Part shown: positions 1 to 7,455 of the stretch, one piece after another
Numbering within the stretch: the first letter of the stretch is position 1
Layout of the letters: the number at the start of each line of letters is the position of its first letter
Origin: a virus
Virus record (IMG/VR): IMGVR_UViG_3300033153_008400
Coordinates: 1-64,000 of that record
Direction: 5' to 3' (one strand)
DNA length: 64,000 bases
Made by a program: the position numbers and the translations under genes
Notes under the pieces: model-generated
Seen by the model: only the letters and a program-made list of their open reading frames with translations
Told to the model about the DNA's origin: nothing
The model's database searches: none

Positions 1-474
1 TAACATTTCTACCATACCTCTAACTTCATTCTCCTCATAAGGTTCATCAATATCTAGTATCCATTTCTTATCTGAGTCATCATTAAAAGCACCCACAACA
101 CTGTTATATGCTTTATGCACTTTGTTGTGAGTACCATCAATAAGTTGTAATGTAATTTTTTGAAGATGTTTCAATTGCATTTTCTTAAAACTTCTTCTGT
201 TAAGATTAATACCTGCTCTGGCATTAAATATCTTGCAAAGTTGTATAATCTCGGGCATGACAAATTCAAGATGTTTTAAAGATTTTATATAATATGCATG
301 TACTAATCTTGAATTATTGTTGGCACCATTGATCTTTCCCTTTTTGTGATCTTTCTTTCTTTGTAATACCTGTATAAAATAAAAATCATCTTCTGATCTA
401 AATTCTAAAAGCTCACTTATTTGTTTAAAGTTATTAAATTTTATTATTATATTAATAATTTTTAAATTCTCCAT
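1..474 (-). CDS. Hypothetical protein, 3' end outside window
   Basis: The frame is open from an ATG at 474 to the window edge (158 codons, no stop seen). The start lies inside the end of the PurA-like gene, overlapping it by 23 nt, which suggests translational coupling. The protein is basic and rich in Lys, Asn and Ile, beginning MENLKIINIIIKFNNFKQIS. A WILDID segment near residue 141 recalls DxD motifs of nucleotidyl-transfer folds such as archaeo-eukaryotic primases, but this is too little to assign a function. Confidence 0.7.
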   Translation of the reverse strand, partial: MENLKIINIIIKFNNFKQISELLEFRSEDDFYFIQVLQRKKDHKKGKINGANNNSRLVHAYYIKSLKHLEFVMPEIIQLCKIFNARAGINLNRRSFKKMQLKHLQKITLQLIDGTHNKVHKAYNSVVGAFNDDSDKKWILDIDEPYEENEVRGMVEML

Positions 475-1537
475 ATACAGAGTTAGATACCTTGATATTA
501 AACCATTCTGAGCATAATAACATAGCATCAAATTTGTCTTCTTCATGCATTTGATTACAACAAGTAACCATTAATGTCTGAGGATATCCTTTAGAATACA
601 GAGTCTCAATAGCAGCGCCATAATCTACTAATTCATAATCCAGGCGTGCTATTTTAAATGGACCTTGCCATTCATTCATATAATTTGTCTCATGATTATC
701 AAATTGAAGTTCTATTTCATCATCATGAAAACAACCTTCTCCGTGTCTGGTGTGATATGCTCTAGTAACACAATACACATGACGATCTTTGATTTTTAAC
801 TTATCACAGACCTCCATAGCATTCTTGCTAGTAGTATTTGCATATGTAACATTTGGAAAGGAACCATGGTCTTTATCTAATAGTACTCCTTGGGAGCCTT
901 CAAAGATTAGATTATCATATCTTAACAAATGTTCATAATCAGCTACAGCAAAGTTTAAAACTTTAATAGCTTTTATGAATTCTTCCATATCTCTTTCAAA
1001 CCAATCAGGCATAGGAACACAAGTATTCCTTACACTCATTTCTATTTGTATCAACTTTTCTTTAAAAGTAGGCATATGCATAAGATCGATAGCAGTTAAA
1101 TTAAGATTCTTTTTAATACTACGATGCATAGTTTTACCTACACCTAATCCACATGTACCATGAGATACATTTTTATCACAATTTCTATTATCATAAACAT
1201 CCCATGGTGTAGTTATTTTAGCCATAGGATGAAATACTAAGACAGGGTACTTAATTCCCTTACTCTTTAATACTTCCATCTCCCTAGCAATTGTAACTGG
1301 ATAAAATGTTGTGTGTTCTGAAAAATAAGTAGGAACATCTAAAAGTACTCCTGATCCAAAATTACTGCAGGTATGCTTGATGTCTCCTACATGGACAGTG
1401 TGTCCAGCCTGTTGACCTCCACTATATCTAATGACTATAGGTTTTTTACCAGCTTTACATAATTCATTAACAGTCATACCCTTTCCTTCATCGCCGTAGC
1501 CTAAGCCAACAACGATACTTGCTTTATTTTTATTCAT
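452..1537 (-). CDS. purA-like: Adenylosuccinate synthetase-like enzyme (PurA/PurZ family)
   Basis: The family joins aspartate to a purine monophosphate using a nucleoside triphosphate: IMP in PurA, dGMP in the phage PurZ branch that leads to diaminopurine DNA. Visible motifs are the P-loop-like GLGYGDEGKG (residues 11-20, with Asp16 and Lys19 in the catalytic positions), GGQQAGHTV with His46, HGTCGLGVGKT, the substrate segment FEGSQGVLLDKDHGSFPNVT, and RAYHTRHGEG. At 361 aa it is shorter than bacterial PurA (about 430 aa) and near the size of archaeal PurA and phage PurZ. The catalytic Asp is kept; PurZ is reported to have replaced it, so ordinary PurA chemistry or an intermediate enzyme is possible. 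Substrate cannot be decided by eye. Confidence 0.9.
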   Translation of the reverse strand: MNKNKASIVVGLGYGDEGKGMTVNELCKAGKKPIVIRYSGGQQAGHTVHVGDIKHTCSNFGSGVLLDVPTYFSEHTTFYPVTIAREMEVLKSKGIKYPVLVFHPMAKITTPWDVYDNRNCDKNVSHGTCGLGVGKTMHRSIKKNLNLTAIDLMHMPTFKEKLIQIEMSVRNTCVPMPDWFERDMEEFIKAIKVLNFAVADYEHLLRYDNLIFEGSQGVLLDKDHGSFPNVTYANTTSKNAMEVCDKLKIKDRHVYCVTRAYHTRHGEGCFHDDEIELQFDNHETNYMNEWQGPFKIARLDYELVDYGAAIETLYSKGYPQTLMVTCCNQMHEEDKFDAMLLCSEWFNIKVSNSVYGEFKNY

Positions 1538-1562
1538 TTTAGTATTTTAAGAATTTAATTAT

Positions 1563-2273
1563 TTATGAACCCATAGACAAAAATTTATCTGTAAAATCAT
1601 CTAATTTTAAATCTACCAAACATTGATAATTTTTATTAAAAGATTTTCTAAATTTATCAAACATGAATTTATCTTTAGTTAATCTAACATGATGAAATGC
1701 TAATAACATTCTACCACTCATTTTAAACTCCAAAGTTCTTGCTAAATCCAAAGTAGTTAAGGTAGATTCCCTTGCTAATATTTTAAAAGTACCTTTTTTA
1801 AGAGATTTTCCTACTTTTATAGACCTAGCTATATTTCCACTTAATAGTGTTGCTATAGTATTAAGATATTGCCCGTTTTCTCTGCCTAATCTCACTAGTT
1901 CTAAATAATCTAATTTACCTATAGAAGCATAAGCTTTACAATAAGTATCAAGTCTCCAAGCCACAGATGTATTATTATATATTGCAGTTAATTCTACCAA
2001 CTCTTCGGGAGTTTCTGGAACTACTTCTAGAATACCTACTTGGAAAGGTATATCTAAATATTGTGCAGCTAATGCCCTGTTTTGTCCATCTAAAAGATAT
2101 AATAATTTACCCATACCAAAAGCTTTTGAATAACAACAATATATTACTGTTATAAATCCATTTTTTTGTATAGATTCTATTAAATCTGGTCTAAGAGTAA
2201 ACTCTCTATTAAATGGTAAATGAGATATTTTTTTATAATCCTTTACTCCATTAAATTTTTTAATTGTTAACAT
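1563..2273 (-). CDS. ParB/sulfiredoxin-type N-terminal domain protein
   Basis: This 236-aa protein has the ParB N-domain pattern in residues about 20-90: RPDLIESIQKNGF, then a strand, then LLDGQNRALAAQYLDIP. The DGQNR motif corresponds to the DG(x)HR nucleotide-binding motif of ParB-like CTPase/nuclease domains. The remainder is helical and basic with no recognised domain. Phages use such proteins as DNA-binding or modification factors; no parA-like partner is visible in this window, so a partition role is not supported. It lies 25 nt upstream (in transcription) of the PurA-like gene. Confidence 0.7.
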   Translation of the reverse strand: MLTIKKFNGVKDYKKISHLPFNREFTLRPDLIESIQKNGFITVIYCCYSKAFGMGKLLYLLDGQNRALAAQYLDIPFQVGILEVVPETPEELVELTAIYNNTSVAWRLDTYCKAYASIGKLDYLELVRLGRENGQYLNTIATLLSGNIARSIKVGKSLKKGTFKILARESTLTTLDLARTLEFKMSGRMLLAFHHVRLTKDKFMFDKFRKSFNKNYQCLVDLKLDDFTDKFLSMGS

Positions 2274-2304
2274 TTTTTAAGATTTTATTTAAGATTTTAT
2301 TTAA

Positions 2305-2526
2305 TTATATTTCTTCTACTTCAGGTTGTTCATTTATACCGAGATTAGGAAATTCATCAACTCCCTCAGATGTCCATTCAAAATCTCTTACATTATCATA
2401 ATGTACGAGTAATGCAGGACCTTCTCTTTCTAATGCATTTTTAATAGCATCTTCTTCAGTATCTGCTTCAACAATTGTTGAATAAGGTGTCATTACGTAT
2501 ACCGTTACTTTATATTTTTTGCTCAT
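2305..2526 (-). CDS. Small acidic hypothetical protein
   Basis: 73 aa, beginning MSKKYKVTVYVMTPYSTIVE and continuing with ADTEEDAIKNALE; the strand-helix start resembles small phage proteins that keep a beta-hairpin followed by a DAxxxA helix. The C-terminus is strongly acidic. It follows a terminator hairpin (2541-2570), so it may begin a separate transcript with the ParB-like and PurA-like genes. Function unknown. Confidence 0.75.
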   Translation of the reverse strand: MSKKYKVTVYVMTPYSTIVEADTEEDAIKNALEREGPALLVHYDNVRDFEWTSEGVDEFPNLGINEQPEVEEI

Positions 2527-2540
2527 AATTATCTAAATTA

Positions 2541-2570
2541 AAACAGGTACACTGATTAGCATACCTGTTT
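2541..2570 (-). terminator. Intrinsic terminator after the vWA gene
   Basis: A 9-bp inverted repeat (AAACAGGTA/TACCTGTTT, loop 12 nt) sits 6 nt past the vWA stop codon. On the minus strand the second arm runs into TTTTAATTT. It would separate the vWA operon from the downstream 73-aa gene. Confidence 0.7.
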
Positions 2571-2575
2571 GGTTA

Positions 2576-3460
2576 TTATAAAACTTCTTCTGATGTTGAA
2601 TCATCGCCCGTTGTAACAACATCTCCTTTGGGACCAGTATTACAGTTGTCTCTTTCGCACACATTCAAGACGAGTTTAGAAACAAGCATTGGAACATCTT
2701 TATAATCATCACATCCAACGTAGTTCTGACCAATAAAATCTGTCCAATAACTCTTAGCGTCTCTCCAACTCACTGATTGTGCCGCTTTTGGGTTAATATG
2801 ATATACTTTCCACTTCTCCTGAACTTCCTTTAACATATCAACGTCGGTAAATCCTTCGACCTGTTGGTTGCCCATGATTTCTTTGATTGCCCTCGTAGGA
2901 TATGCTTTAAGGTTAGGTTCGTCACCAATGGTTATAAGGACACCTTTTTGCTTTCTTTTCTCCCAGGCATCAGTTACAGTATGTCTTGAGGCAAAGTAAT
3001 GAGCTAATGAATAGCTCTCTCCTTCGTTACTACCTCCTCCTTGCTCTAAATATGACCGTGTTAACCATAAATCCAATTCTTCATCACCAGATTCAAATTG
3101 TCCTATTTGAAGAGGAAACTTATCAACTTCATGATCTCCTATTCCTAAGAATAAGATAGCAGGATGTTGTACACCTCCTTGAATAATAGAGCTAACCATT
3201 TTAGGTAAACCCTCTTGTATCAGGTTTTGTGGTATCATTCCCATACTTGCTGTAAAGTCCAATGCTAAAATAATAGGAAAAGAGACAGGATTTACATCAC
3301 TGTCTCTTGCTTCCCGAAGAAAAATTCCTTGAGATTTCATACTATCATGTGCTTTCTTTTCAGCTATTTGAGTAAAATTCTGTGCAATAGTATTAGTATA
3401 AAAAGCATTTACACTTCTAGTATTCTCAGCATTTGAAGCACTATATACTGTGCCTCCCAT
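2576..3460 (-). CDS. von Willebrand factor A (vWA) domain protein
   Basis: 294 aa. The vWA domain spans about residues 60-270. The metal-binding MIDAS motif is ALDFTASMG (Asp68, Thr70, Ser72; Thr replaces the usual first Ser), followed by GGGSNEGES and the LITIGDEPN strand that supplies the late acidic ligand. Such domains bind protein partners through a divalent metal. There is no signal peptide, so it should act in the cytoplasm or virion. Its start overlaps the stop of the upstream 122-aa gene (TAATG), indicating coupled translation. The nearby YfaP-like gene (8862-10853) is a plausible functional partner because such domains often travel together, but that is inference. Confidence 0.85.
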   Translation of the reverse strand: MGGTVYSASNAENTRSVNAFYTNTIAQNFTQIAEKKAHDSMKSQGIFLREARDSDVNPVSFPIILALDFTASMGMIPQNLIQEGLPKMVSSIIQGGVQHPAILFLGIGDHEVDKFPLQIGQFESGDEELDLWLTRSYLEQGGGSNEGESYSLAHYFASRHTVTDAWEKRKQKGVLITIGDEPNLKAYPTRAIKEIMGNQQVEGFTDVDMLKEVQEKWKVYHINPKAAQSVSWRDAKSYWTDFIGQNYVGCDDYKDVPMLVSKLVLNVCERDNCNTGPKGDVVTTGDDSTSEEVL

Positions 3461-3828
3461 TATTCTACTTCATAGGTATGACCAAACAAATAGTTGTATC
3501 GTTTTTTAGCGATACTTAATTTGATTGTTTCATTATGCATCAATAAAGCTGTGGCCAAATCTTCATCTTTAACTTGCCCAGCGTCAAAGTCTTTACCCAT
3601 AACCAATGATTGGCTATTAGTAGGAGAAAAGTCAAAGGCATTTGTTTGTTGCCTTTCTAATCTCTTAATTACAATTCTTTTGTCTTCAATTTCTCTTTTG
3701 TAGATCATCTCCAAATCTTCAGCAATCGCGTCACCACGTTCTAATCTGATTTGTTTATTACTTCTACTTAAAGATTCTTGTACAAATCCTTTTTTTACTT
3801 CTACTGTTTCTTCTGTGTCTTTAGACAT
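3460..3828 (-). CDS. Hypothetical protein coupled to the vWA protein
   Basis: 122 aa, helical and highly charged with a Lys/Glu/Arg-rich probable coiled coil in residues 15-65 (RSNKQIRLERGDAIAEDLEM). The stop codon shares a base with the vWA start (TAATG), so the two products are probably made in fixed proportion and may bind each other. An A-rich leader with AAAAACTAG precedes the ATG. No family recognised. Confidence 0.75.
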   Translation of the reverse strand: MSKDTEETVEVKKGFVQESLSRSNKQIRLERGDAIAEDLEMIYKREIEDKRIVIKRLERQQTNAFDFSPTNSQSLVMGKDFDAGQVKDEDLATALLMHNETIKLSIAKKRYNYLFGHTYEVE

Positions 3829-3871
3829 AATTTCTAGTTTTTATTAAATTATTTAATGATTGTTTAAAAAA

Positions 3872-3932
3872 GATAAAAGAGGAACCCTATCCTCTTTTAT
3901 CAAAATGAAGAGTCTAACCCCTTAGACTCTTC
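3872..3932 (-). terminator. Tandem hairpins ending in a strong intrinsic terminator
   Basis: Two adjacent hairpins lie between the 155-aa and 122-aa genes: an 11-bp stem at 3907-3932 with loop CCCC/GGGG, then a 12-bp stem at 3872-3901 (GATAAAAGAGGA/TCCTCTTTTATC) followed on the minus strand by TTTTTT. The second has full rho-independent form. Confidence 0.85.
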
Positions 3933-3950
3933 TAAAATTCTAAGTTAGAA

Positions 3951-4418
3951 TTATTTTACTACTCCTTTAGTTAAACGTGCAATACGTTTAGTTCTAATAG
4001 CTTTTTGTTTGTTGAGGTTTTCCAGTTTTTCTTTGTGAACTTCTTTAGCTTTAGTGATTTTTTCTTCAAATCCTAAGACAAGTCCTTCAGCTTTATCAAT
4101 TGCTTCAAGATAAATTTCTTTATAGACACGTTGAGCAGCGTTGTCTTTTAAATCTTTAGGATCAATAGATGTGTAAGCCTCTTCAACGGCAGTTTGAGCA
4201 TCTTCCAAATCATCATTCATTCCTCTAAGTTCTGTTTTTAGATTGTGTTTGGCATTGGCAATACTCTGGTCAATGGTTTCACTTTCACGTTCCAAGGCTT
4301 TTGCAGTTCTTTGAACGAAATTTTCTACTTTTCCATAATCTCCTAAATTTAATGCTACTACTACAGCATTAACAATTGCAAATTTACTTAACTTTTTTAC
4401 TTCTCTTGACTGTGTCAT
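3951..4418 (-). CDS. Coiled-coil hypothetical protein
   Basis: 155 aa, almost entirely predicted helix with long heptad-like stretches (residues 30-150; KAKEVHKEKLENLNKQKAIR). It is bounded downstream by a double-hairpin terminator. Its position beside the vWA gene recalls PspA-like or accessory coiled-coil partners of vWA systems, but no diagnostic motif is visible. Function unknown. Confidence 0.75.
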   Translation of the reverse strand: MTQSREVKKLSKFAIVNAVVVALNLGDYGKVENFVQRTAKALERESETIDQSIANAKHNLKTELRGMNDDLEDAQTAVEEAYTSIDPKDLKDNAAQRVYKEIYLEAIDKAEGLVLGFEEKITKAKEVHKEKLENLNKQKAIRTKRIARLTKGVVK

Positions 4419-4444
4419 TTTTAACGGTTTTATTTATTATTAAT

Positions 4445-6211
4445 TTACTTTTTTACTTTAATTGTTCTATCTTTTACAGATTCTAATTCAATGATTAATT
4501 CTGGATTATCTTTAACAAATTTATCATTTTTATCAGGTATATGTTGTGATTTAACTACTCTATTTTTTATTACAGGTTCTTTAATATTTTTTTTACCTTC
4601 TTTAAGGTCAAAATCAAAAATATTTTTTTTAGCTTTTCTATCTGTTAAAGCATGTACATAAGGATCTATTCCTCCTATATGCCTAGAAGGATCAAATACA
4701 CCTAAATTTCCTTGATGCATAAAAATACCCTCTCTAGTTGCAGATCTAAGGCCTTGAGGGCTTCTTTGTCGTTGTATCTGATGTTTATGAAATGCACTTC
4801 CTAATTTATTTATTGTTTTTTTTGTAACCTCAATATCATCTTTATGCACTTTATATATTCTTCCCTGTGGATAACGATTATAAAATTCAATATCACAATG
4901 TGGACCAGGATATACTCCTATAATAAGTCCTATACAACCACGCGTATAATCATATCCCATTATATCTCTAGTAACTATTACATGTTCACCAACTCCAAAA
5001 TTCTTAGAATATTTTCTTCTTTGAATTCTTAAATCTTCAGGAGAATTAGTAACAGGTCCCGAAGCATAACGTAAATCTTCAAATTTGCAAAAATATCTAA
5101 CCTCTTTTATATCTGAACCACTTGCATCATAAAAACCAATATTTAGCATATTGTTTGAATCTACTACCCATCCTATTTGTCCTACTAAATGTTTGATTTT
5201 TAAGTTTTCAGTATATATAAGTTTAACGGCATCTCCAGTATTGAAAGAGTGTTGAGCAACATAAGAAACATCACTACCACTACCACTATCACTACTAATA
5301 TTACTTAAACTTATACTTCCTGTAGTTCCTACATCTGTAAGAATACTTTCTGTTTCTTTTAATCCTTTATCATAGGCTTCTCCTTCTTTTCCTCTTTTAA
5401 TAAGTTCTATGTCTTTATTACTATAATTGAATTTATCCTCAAGTTCAATAGTTAAACCATTATCATGTCTAACTGTACCTAATGCTCCAATATGATTTTT
5501 CATACTTTGTACTTGAGTACTGTGTTTTATACTAGTTACCATAACTTCATCTCCTATAAAATATTTATCCCTCATTTTATCAGGATCAGGTGGTCTAGGA
5601 AAAGAACTAGCTATGACTTCTTCTTTATCTAATAATTTCTCAAATCTTTCTGTTTTTTCTACATCTACTTTGTCTTCTTCATCTTCATCAAAACTACTAC
5701 CAAATTTTTCAGATATAAAATGTGTTAAATCCTTATACTTATACCTAGGTTTGCCAGAAGTAGCAAAAATTGTCCAATAACTAGATCTACTCCAAGCATA
5801 TCCAGCATTTCCTGGTTCTTTTAAATCTGAATTACATCTATCGGCTAAAAAGTGTCCTAACTCTGATTTAGCATCATCACACCATCCTTCAATAGGAAAT
5901 TTAGCTAATTTAACTACTCTATCTGAAGGTAAATCATTGAATTTTCTTTCAAGTTTAAGTCCTCTATTTTCTACTGCTTGCCAAAAATTATTGATTTCTT
6001 TTTTTGTAGCAGAATAAACATTATAAGAGAAACGATTAAAATCTCCATCACTTACAGCCATTATAGAGGCATCACTTGTACTCCAATATGCTGTACTATG
6101 TGTTGTTTTTTCTCCTACTTCTTTTACTTGTGCAATATAATCTGAATAGGTACTTATATTAAATCTATATACTTCTCCAACAATTAAGTCTTTATGTTCT
6201 AATTTTTCCAT
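4445..6211 (-). CDS. Large protein with three SH3/KOW-like barrel repeats
   Basis: 588 aa. The first about 180 residues are rich in Trp and Tyr and of unknown fold. Three small beta-barrel-like repeats follow: about 217-270 (FIGDEVMVTS...GALGTVRHDNG...IELEDKF), about 318-380 (FNTGDAVKLIY...GQIGWVVDSN) and about 402-462 (FGVGEHVIVTRD...GCIGLIIGVYPG). Each has the turn-rich G(D/E)xVxVT...GxxGxV pattern of SH3, KOW or Mib/Herc2-like domains, which bind peptides or RNA. An Asp/Glu run and a Ser/Gly linker separate the domains. The C-terminus is Lys-rich. A role in transcription or host takeover is a guess only. Confidence 0.75.
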   Translation of the reverse strand: MEKLEHKDLIVGEVYRFNISTYSDYIAQVKEVGEKTTHSTAYWSTSDASIMAVSDGDFNRFSYNVYSATKKEINNFWQAVENRGLKLERKFNDLPSDRVVKLAKFPIEGWCDDAKSELGHFLADRCNSDLKEPGNAGYAWSRSSYWTIFATSGKPRYKYKDLTHFISEKFGSSFDEDEEDKVDVEKTERFEKLLDKEEVIASSFPRPPDPDKMRDKYFIGDEVMVTSIKHSTQVQSMKNHIGALGTVRHDNGLTIELEDKFNYSNKDIELIKRGKEGEAYDKGLKETESILTDVGTTGSISLSNISSDSGSGSDVSYVAQHSFNTGDAVKLIYTENLKIKHLVGQIGWVVDSNNMLNIGFYDASGSDIKEVRYFCKFEDLRYASGPVTNSPEDLRIQRRKYSKNFGVGEHVIVTRDIMGYDYTRGCIGLIIGVYPGPHCDIEFYNRYPQGRIYKVHKDDIEVTKKTINKLGSAFHKHQIQRQRSPQGLRSATREGIFMHQGNLGVFDPSRHIGGIDPYVHALTDRKAKKNIFDFDLKEGKKNIKEPVIKNRVVKSQHIPDKNDKFVKDNPELIIELESVKDRTIKVKK

Positions 6212-6240
6212 TATGATTTATTTATAATTGTATTTTAAAC

Positions 6241-6277
6241 AAAAACCTCCTTTAATATCACTAAATATTAAAGGAGG
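6241..6277 (-). terminator. Strong intrinsic terminator
   Basis: A perfect 13-bp inverted repeat (CCTCCTTTAATAT / ATATTAAAGGAGG, loop 6 nt) is followed on the minus strand by TTTTTGTTT. It ends the transcript carrying the small gene at 6367-6585 and the upstream RNA genes. Confidence 0.9.
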
Positions 6278-6366
6278 AAATTATTATGAATGAAATTCAT
6301 GAGGCTAAAATTGCGTAACTAGCCTAGTTTAAAGAACATTTAAATATACAAATTTTTTTATAATAT

Positions 6367-6585
6367 TTAATATTCTTCTATAGATTTCTTTTGAATATAT
6401 TTTGTAAAATGCTCAAAATCTTTGAAATCTTCAAATTTATAATCTTTATAACTTTGTTTAATATATGCTTTACCTTTAATAATAAAACGATGTCGCCAAG
6501 CTTTTACATTATTTTTTGTATCTTTGAAACTAGAAATTGATTCATTTGGCGATAGTCTCTTATACTCCAATGTTAATTTTGTCAT
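6367..6585 (-). CDS. Small basic hypothetical protein
   Basis: 72 aa, Lys-rich, starting MTKLTLEYKRLSPNESISSF. I chose the ATG at 6585 over an in-frame TTG at 6591 because the A-rich leader AAAAACCTTGAAT lies directly upstream of it, as at other starts of this arm. No recognised domain. Confidence 0.65.
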   Translation of the reverse strand: MTKLTLEYKRLSPNESISSFKDTKNNVKAWRHRFIIKGKAYIKQSYKDYKFEDFKDFEHFTKYIQKKSIEEY

Positions 6586-6637
6586 ATTCAAGGTTTTTAT
6601 GTGAATAAGGAAAGGGTCTAATTAGACTCTTTCTTCT

Positions 6638-6928
6638 TTATAATACTTCTTCTTCAGTGGATAAAAATTCATTAATTGAATTATTAACCATCTTACCTCT
6701 TTGTTTTTCTTCAATAATATATTTTACTACATCTAATTTGTCTTGGTTTATATTAGTAGATTTTCCTCCAAGTAAACTATCTTCATGCTCTTTTATATCT
6801 TTCATAATAGTTTTACCTATCCTATCTAAAGATTGTAATGATAAATCTAATAAATCTTCAATAGTTAAATTTCCCTTTCTTGAAGGAAATCTGTATTTGT
6901 TTCTTACTGCTTTTTCAAAAATGTTCAT
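6638..6928 (-). CDS. Hypothetical protein
   Basis: 96 aa, mostly helical, mixed charge, with no membrane segment and no recognised motif. It is the first protein gene downstream of the tRNA/tmRNA block, and its leader carries the recurrent element AAAAACTTAAAAC just before the ATG, so it may be translated from the same primary transcript as the RNAs. Confidence 0.7.
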   Translation of the reverse strand: MNIFEKAVRNKYRFPSRKGNLTIEDLLDLSLQSLDRIGKTIMKDIKEHEDSLLGGKSTNINQDKLDVVKYIIEEKQRGKMVNNSINEFLSTEEEVL

Positions 6929-6953
6929 ATTGTTTTAAGTTTTTAATTAATTG

Positions 6954-7027
6954 AAAAGAGAGCAGGACTCGAACCTGCGACCACCTCTTCCGTAGAAAGG
7001 AGCTCTAACCAACTGAGCTATCTCTTT
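6954..7027 (-). tRNA. tRNA-Arg (anticodon ACG)
   Basis: A complete cloverleaf: 7-bp acceptor AAAGAGA/TCTCTTT, D arm GCTC...GAGC, anticodon stem CCTTT/AGAGG around loop CTACGGA (ACG at positions 34-36), 5-nt variable loop, T arm GCAGG-TTCGAGT-CCTGC. No CCA is encoded. This is the only fully ordinary free-standing tRNA of the cluster. Confidence 0.93.
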
Positions 7028-7039
7028 TATTTACTATTG

Positions 7040-7120
7040 TCCAGGGAGTATGATTTGAACATACGACCTCTTTCTGTGTATGATACGAAAGTGCTCTGAA
7101 CCGAACTGAGCTATCCCTGA
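7040..7120 (-). tRNA. tRNA-like gene with enlarged 12-nt anticodon loop
   Basis: Acceptor TCAGGGA/TCCCTGG, D arm GCTC...GAGC, variable loop AGGTC and T arm GTATG-TTCAAAT-CATAC are all normal. The anticodon stem CTTTC/GAAAG however encloses GTATCATACACA, 12 nt instead of 7. One fold adds two pairs (GT/AC) plus a bulged A and leaves a 7-nt loop ATCATAC with CAT at the anticodon position flanked by T and A, which would make it a CAU tRNA (Met or Ile2 type). It may be functional but unusual, or decayed. Confidence 0.75.
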
Positions 7121-7127
7121 TTTTAAA

Positions 7128-7297
7128 ATTATTCTAAGAGGCTTTGTTTATACTCACTCATTGTCTACTATATAGCTGTAACAAGGCTTCAATGACTATA
7201 TAGAGTGTTTACTTTGCGAAGTCCCTGTGCTTGCCGTTTGTGAGACAGGTATAATTTAATCATTTTACCTCTTCATGCCTGAACCTCTTAGAATAAT
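7128..7297 (-). ncRNA. Putative structured RNA closed by a 14-bp helix
   Basis: A perfect 14-nt inverted repeat (ATTATTCTAAGAGG at 7128-7141 and its complement at 7284-7297) encloses about 140 nt with no reading frame. Internal inverted repeats are visible (CCTGT/ACAGG, ACTTCGC...AAAGT, CACTC/GAGTG with paired TATATAG segments), so a multi-branched fold is likely. It sits between tRNA genes and is probably released during tRNA processing. No known RNA family recognised. Confidence 0.5.
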
Positions 7298-7303
7298 TCT
7301 TTG

Positions 7304-7450
7304 TCGGAAGGAGTCGATTTGAACGACTGACCTCTTGTATATGGTAATCCCGACAGGATTTTAACCTGCGACCTCCTGATTAAGAATCAGGTGCTCTAAC
7401 AACTGAGCTACGGGATTGGCAAGTGCTCTACCAAGCTGAGCTACCTTCCA
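7304..7450 (-). tRNA. tRNA split by an inserted tRNA-Lys in its anticodon arm
   Basis: The 5' part (7450-7418) gives acceptor TGGAAGG, D arm GCTC-AGCTTGGTA-GAGC and the 5' anticodon strand CTTG. The 3' part (7341-7304) gives CAAG, variable loop AGGTC, T arm AGTCG-TTCAAAT-CGACT and acceptor CCTTCCG. Between them lies a whole tRNA-Lys. Removing 73 nt rebuilds a 74-nt cloverleaf whose stem can be CTTGT/ACAAG with loop ACCATAT (CAT at 34-36, but C instead of U at 33). Whether the two parts are ever joined is unknown. Confidence 0.65.
7342..7417 (-). tRNA. tRNA-Lys (anticodon CTT), nested, with encoded CCA
   Basis: Perfect 7-bp acceptor AATCCCG/CGGGATT, D arm GCTC-AGTTGTTA-GAGC, anticodon stem CCTGA/TCAGG with loop TTCTTAA (CTT), variable AGGTC, T arm GCAGG-TTAAAAT-CCTGT, discriminator A followed directly by CCA. 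It is 73 nt plus CCA. The T loop has A at position 56 in place of the near-universal C, which normally pairs with G19. The gene lies wholly inside another tRNA gene. Confidence 0.9.
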
Positions 7451-7455
7451 ATTTG

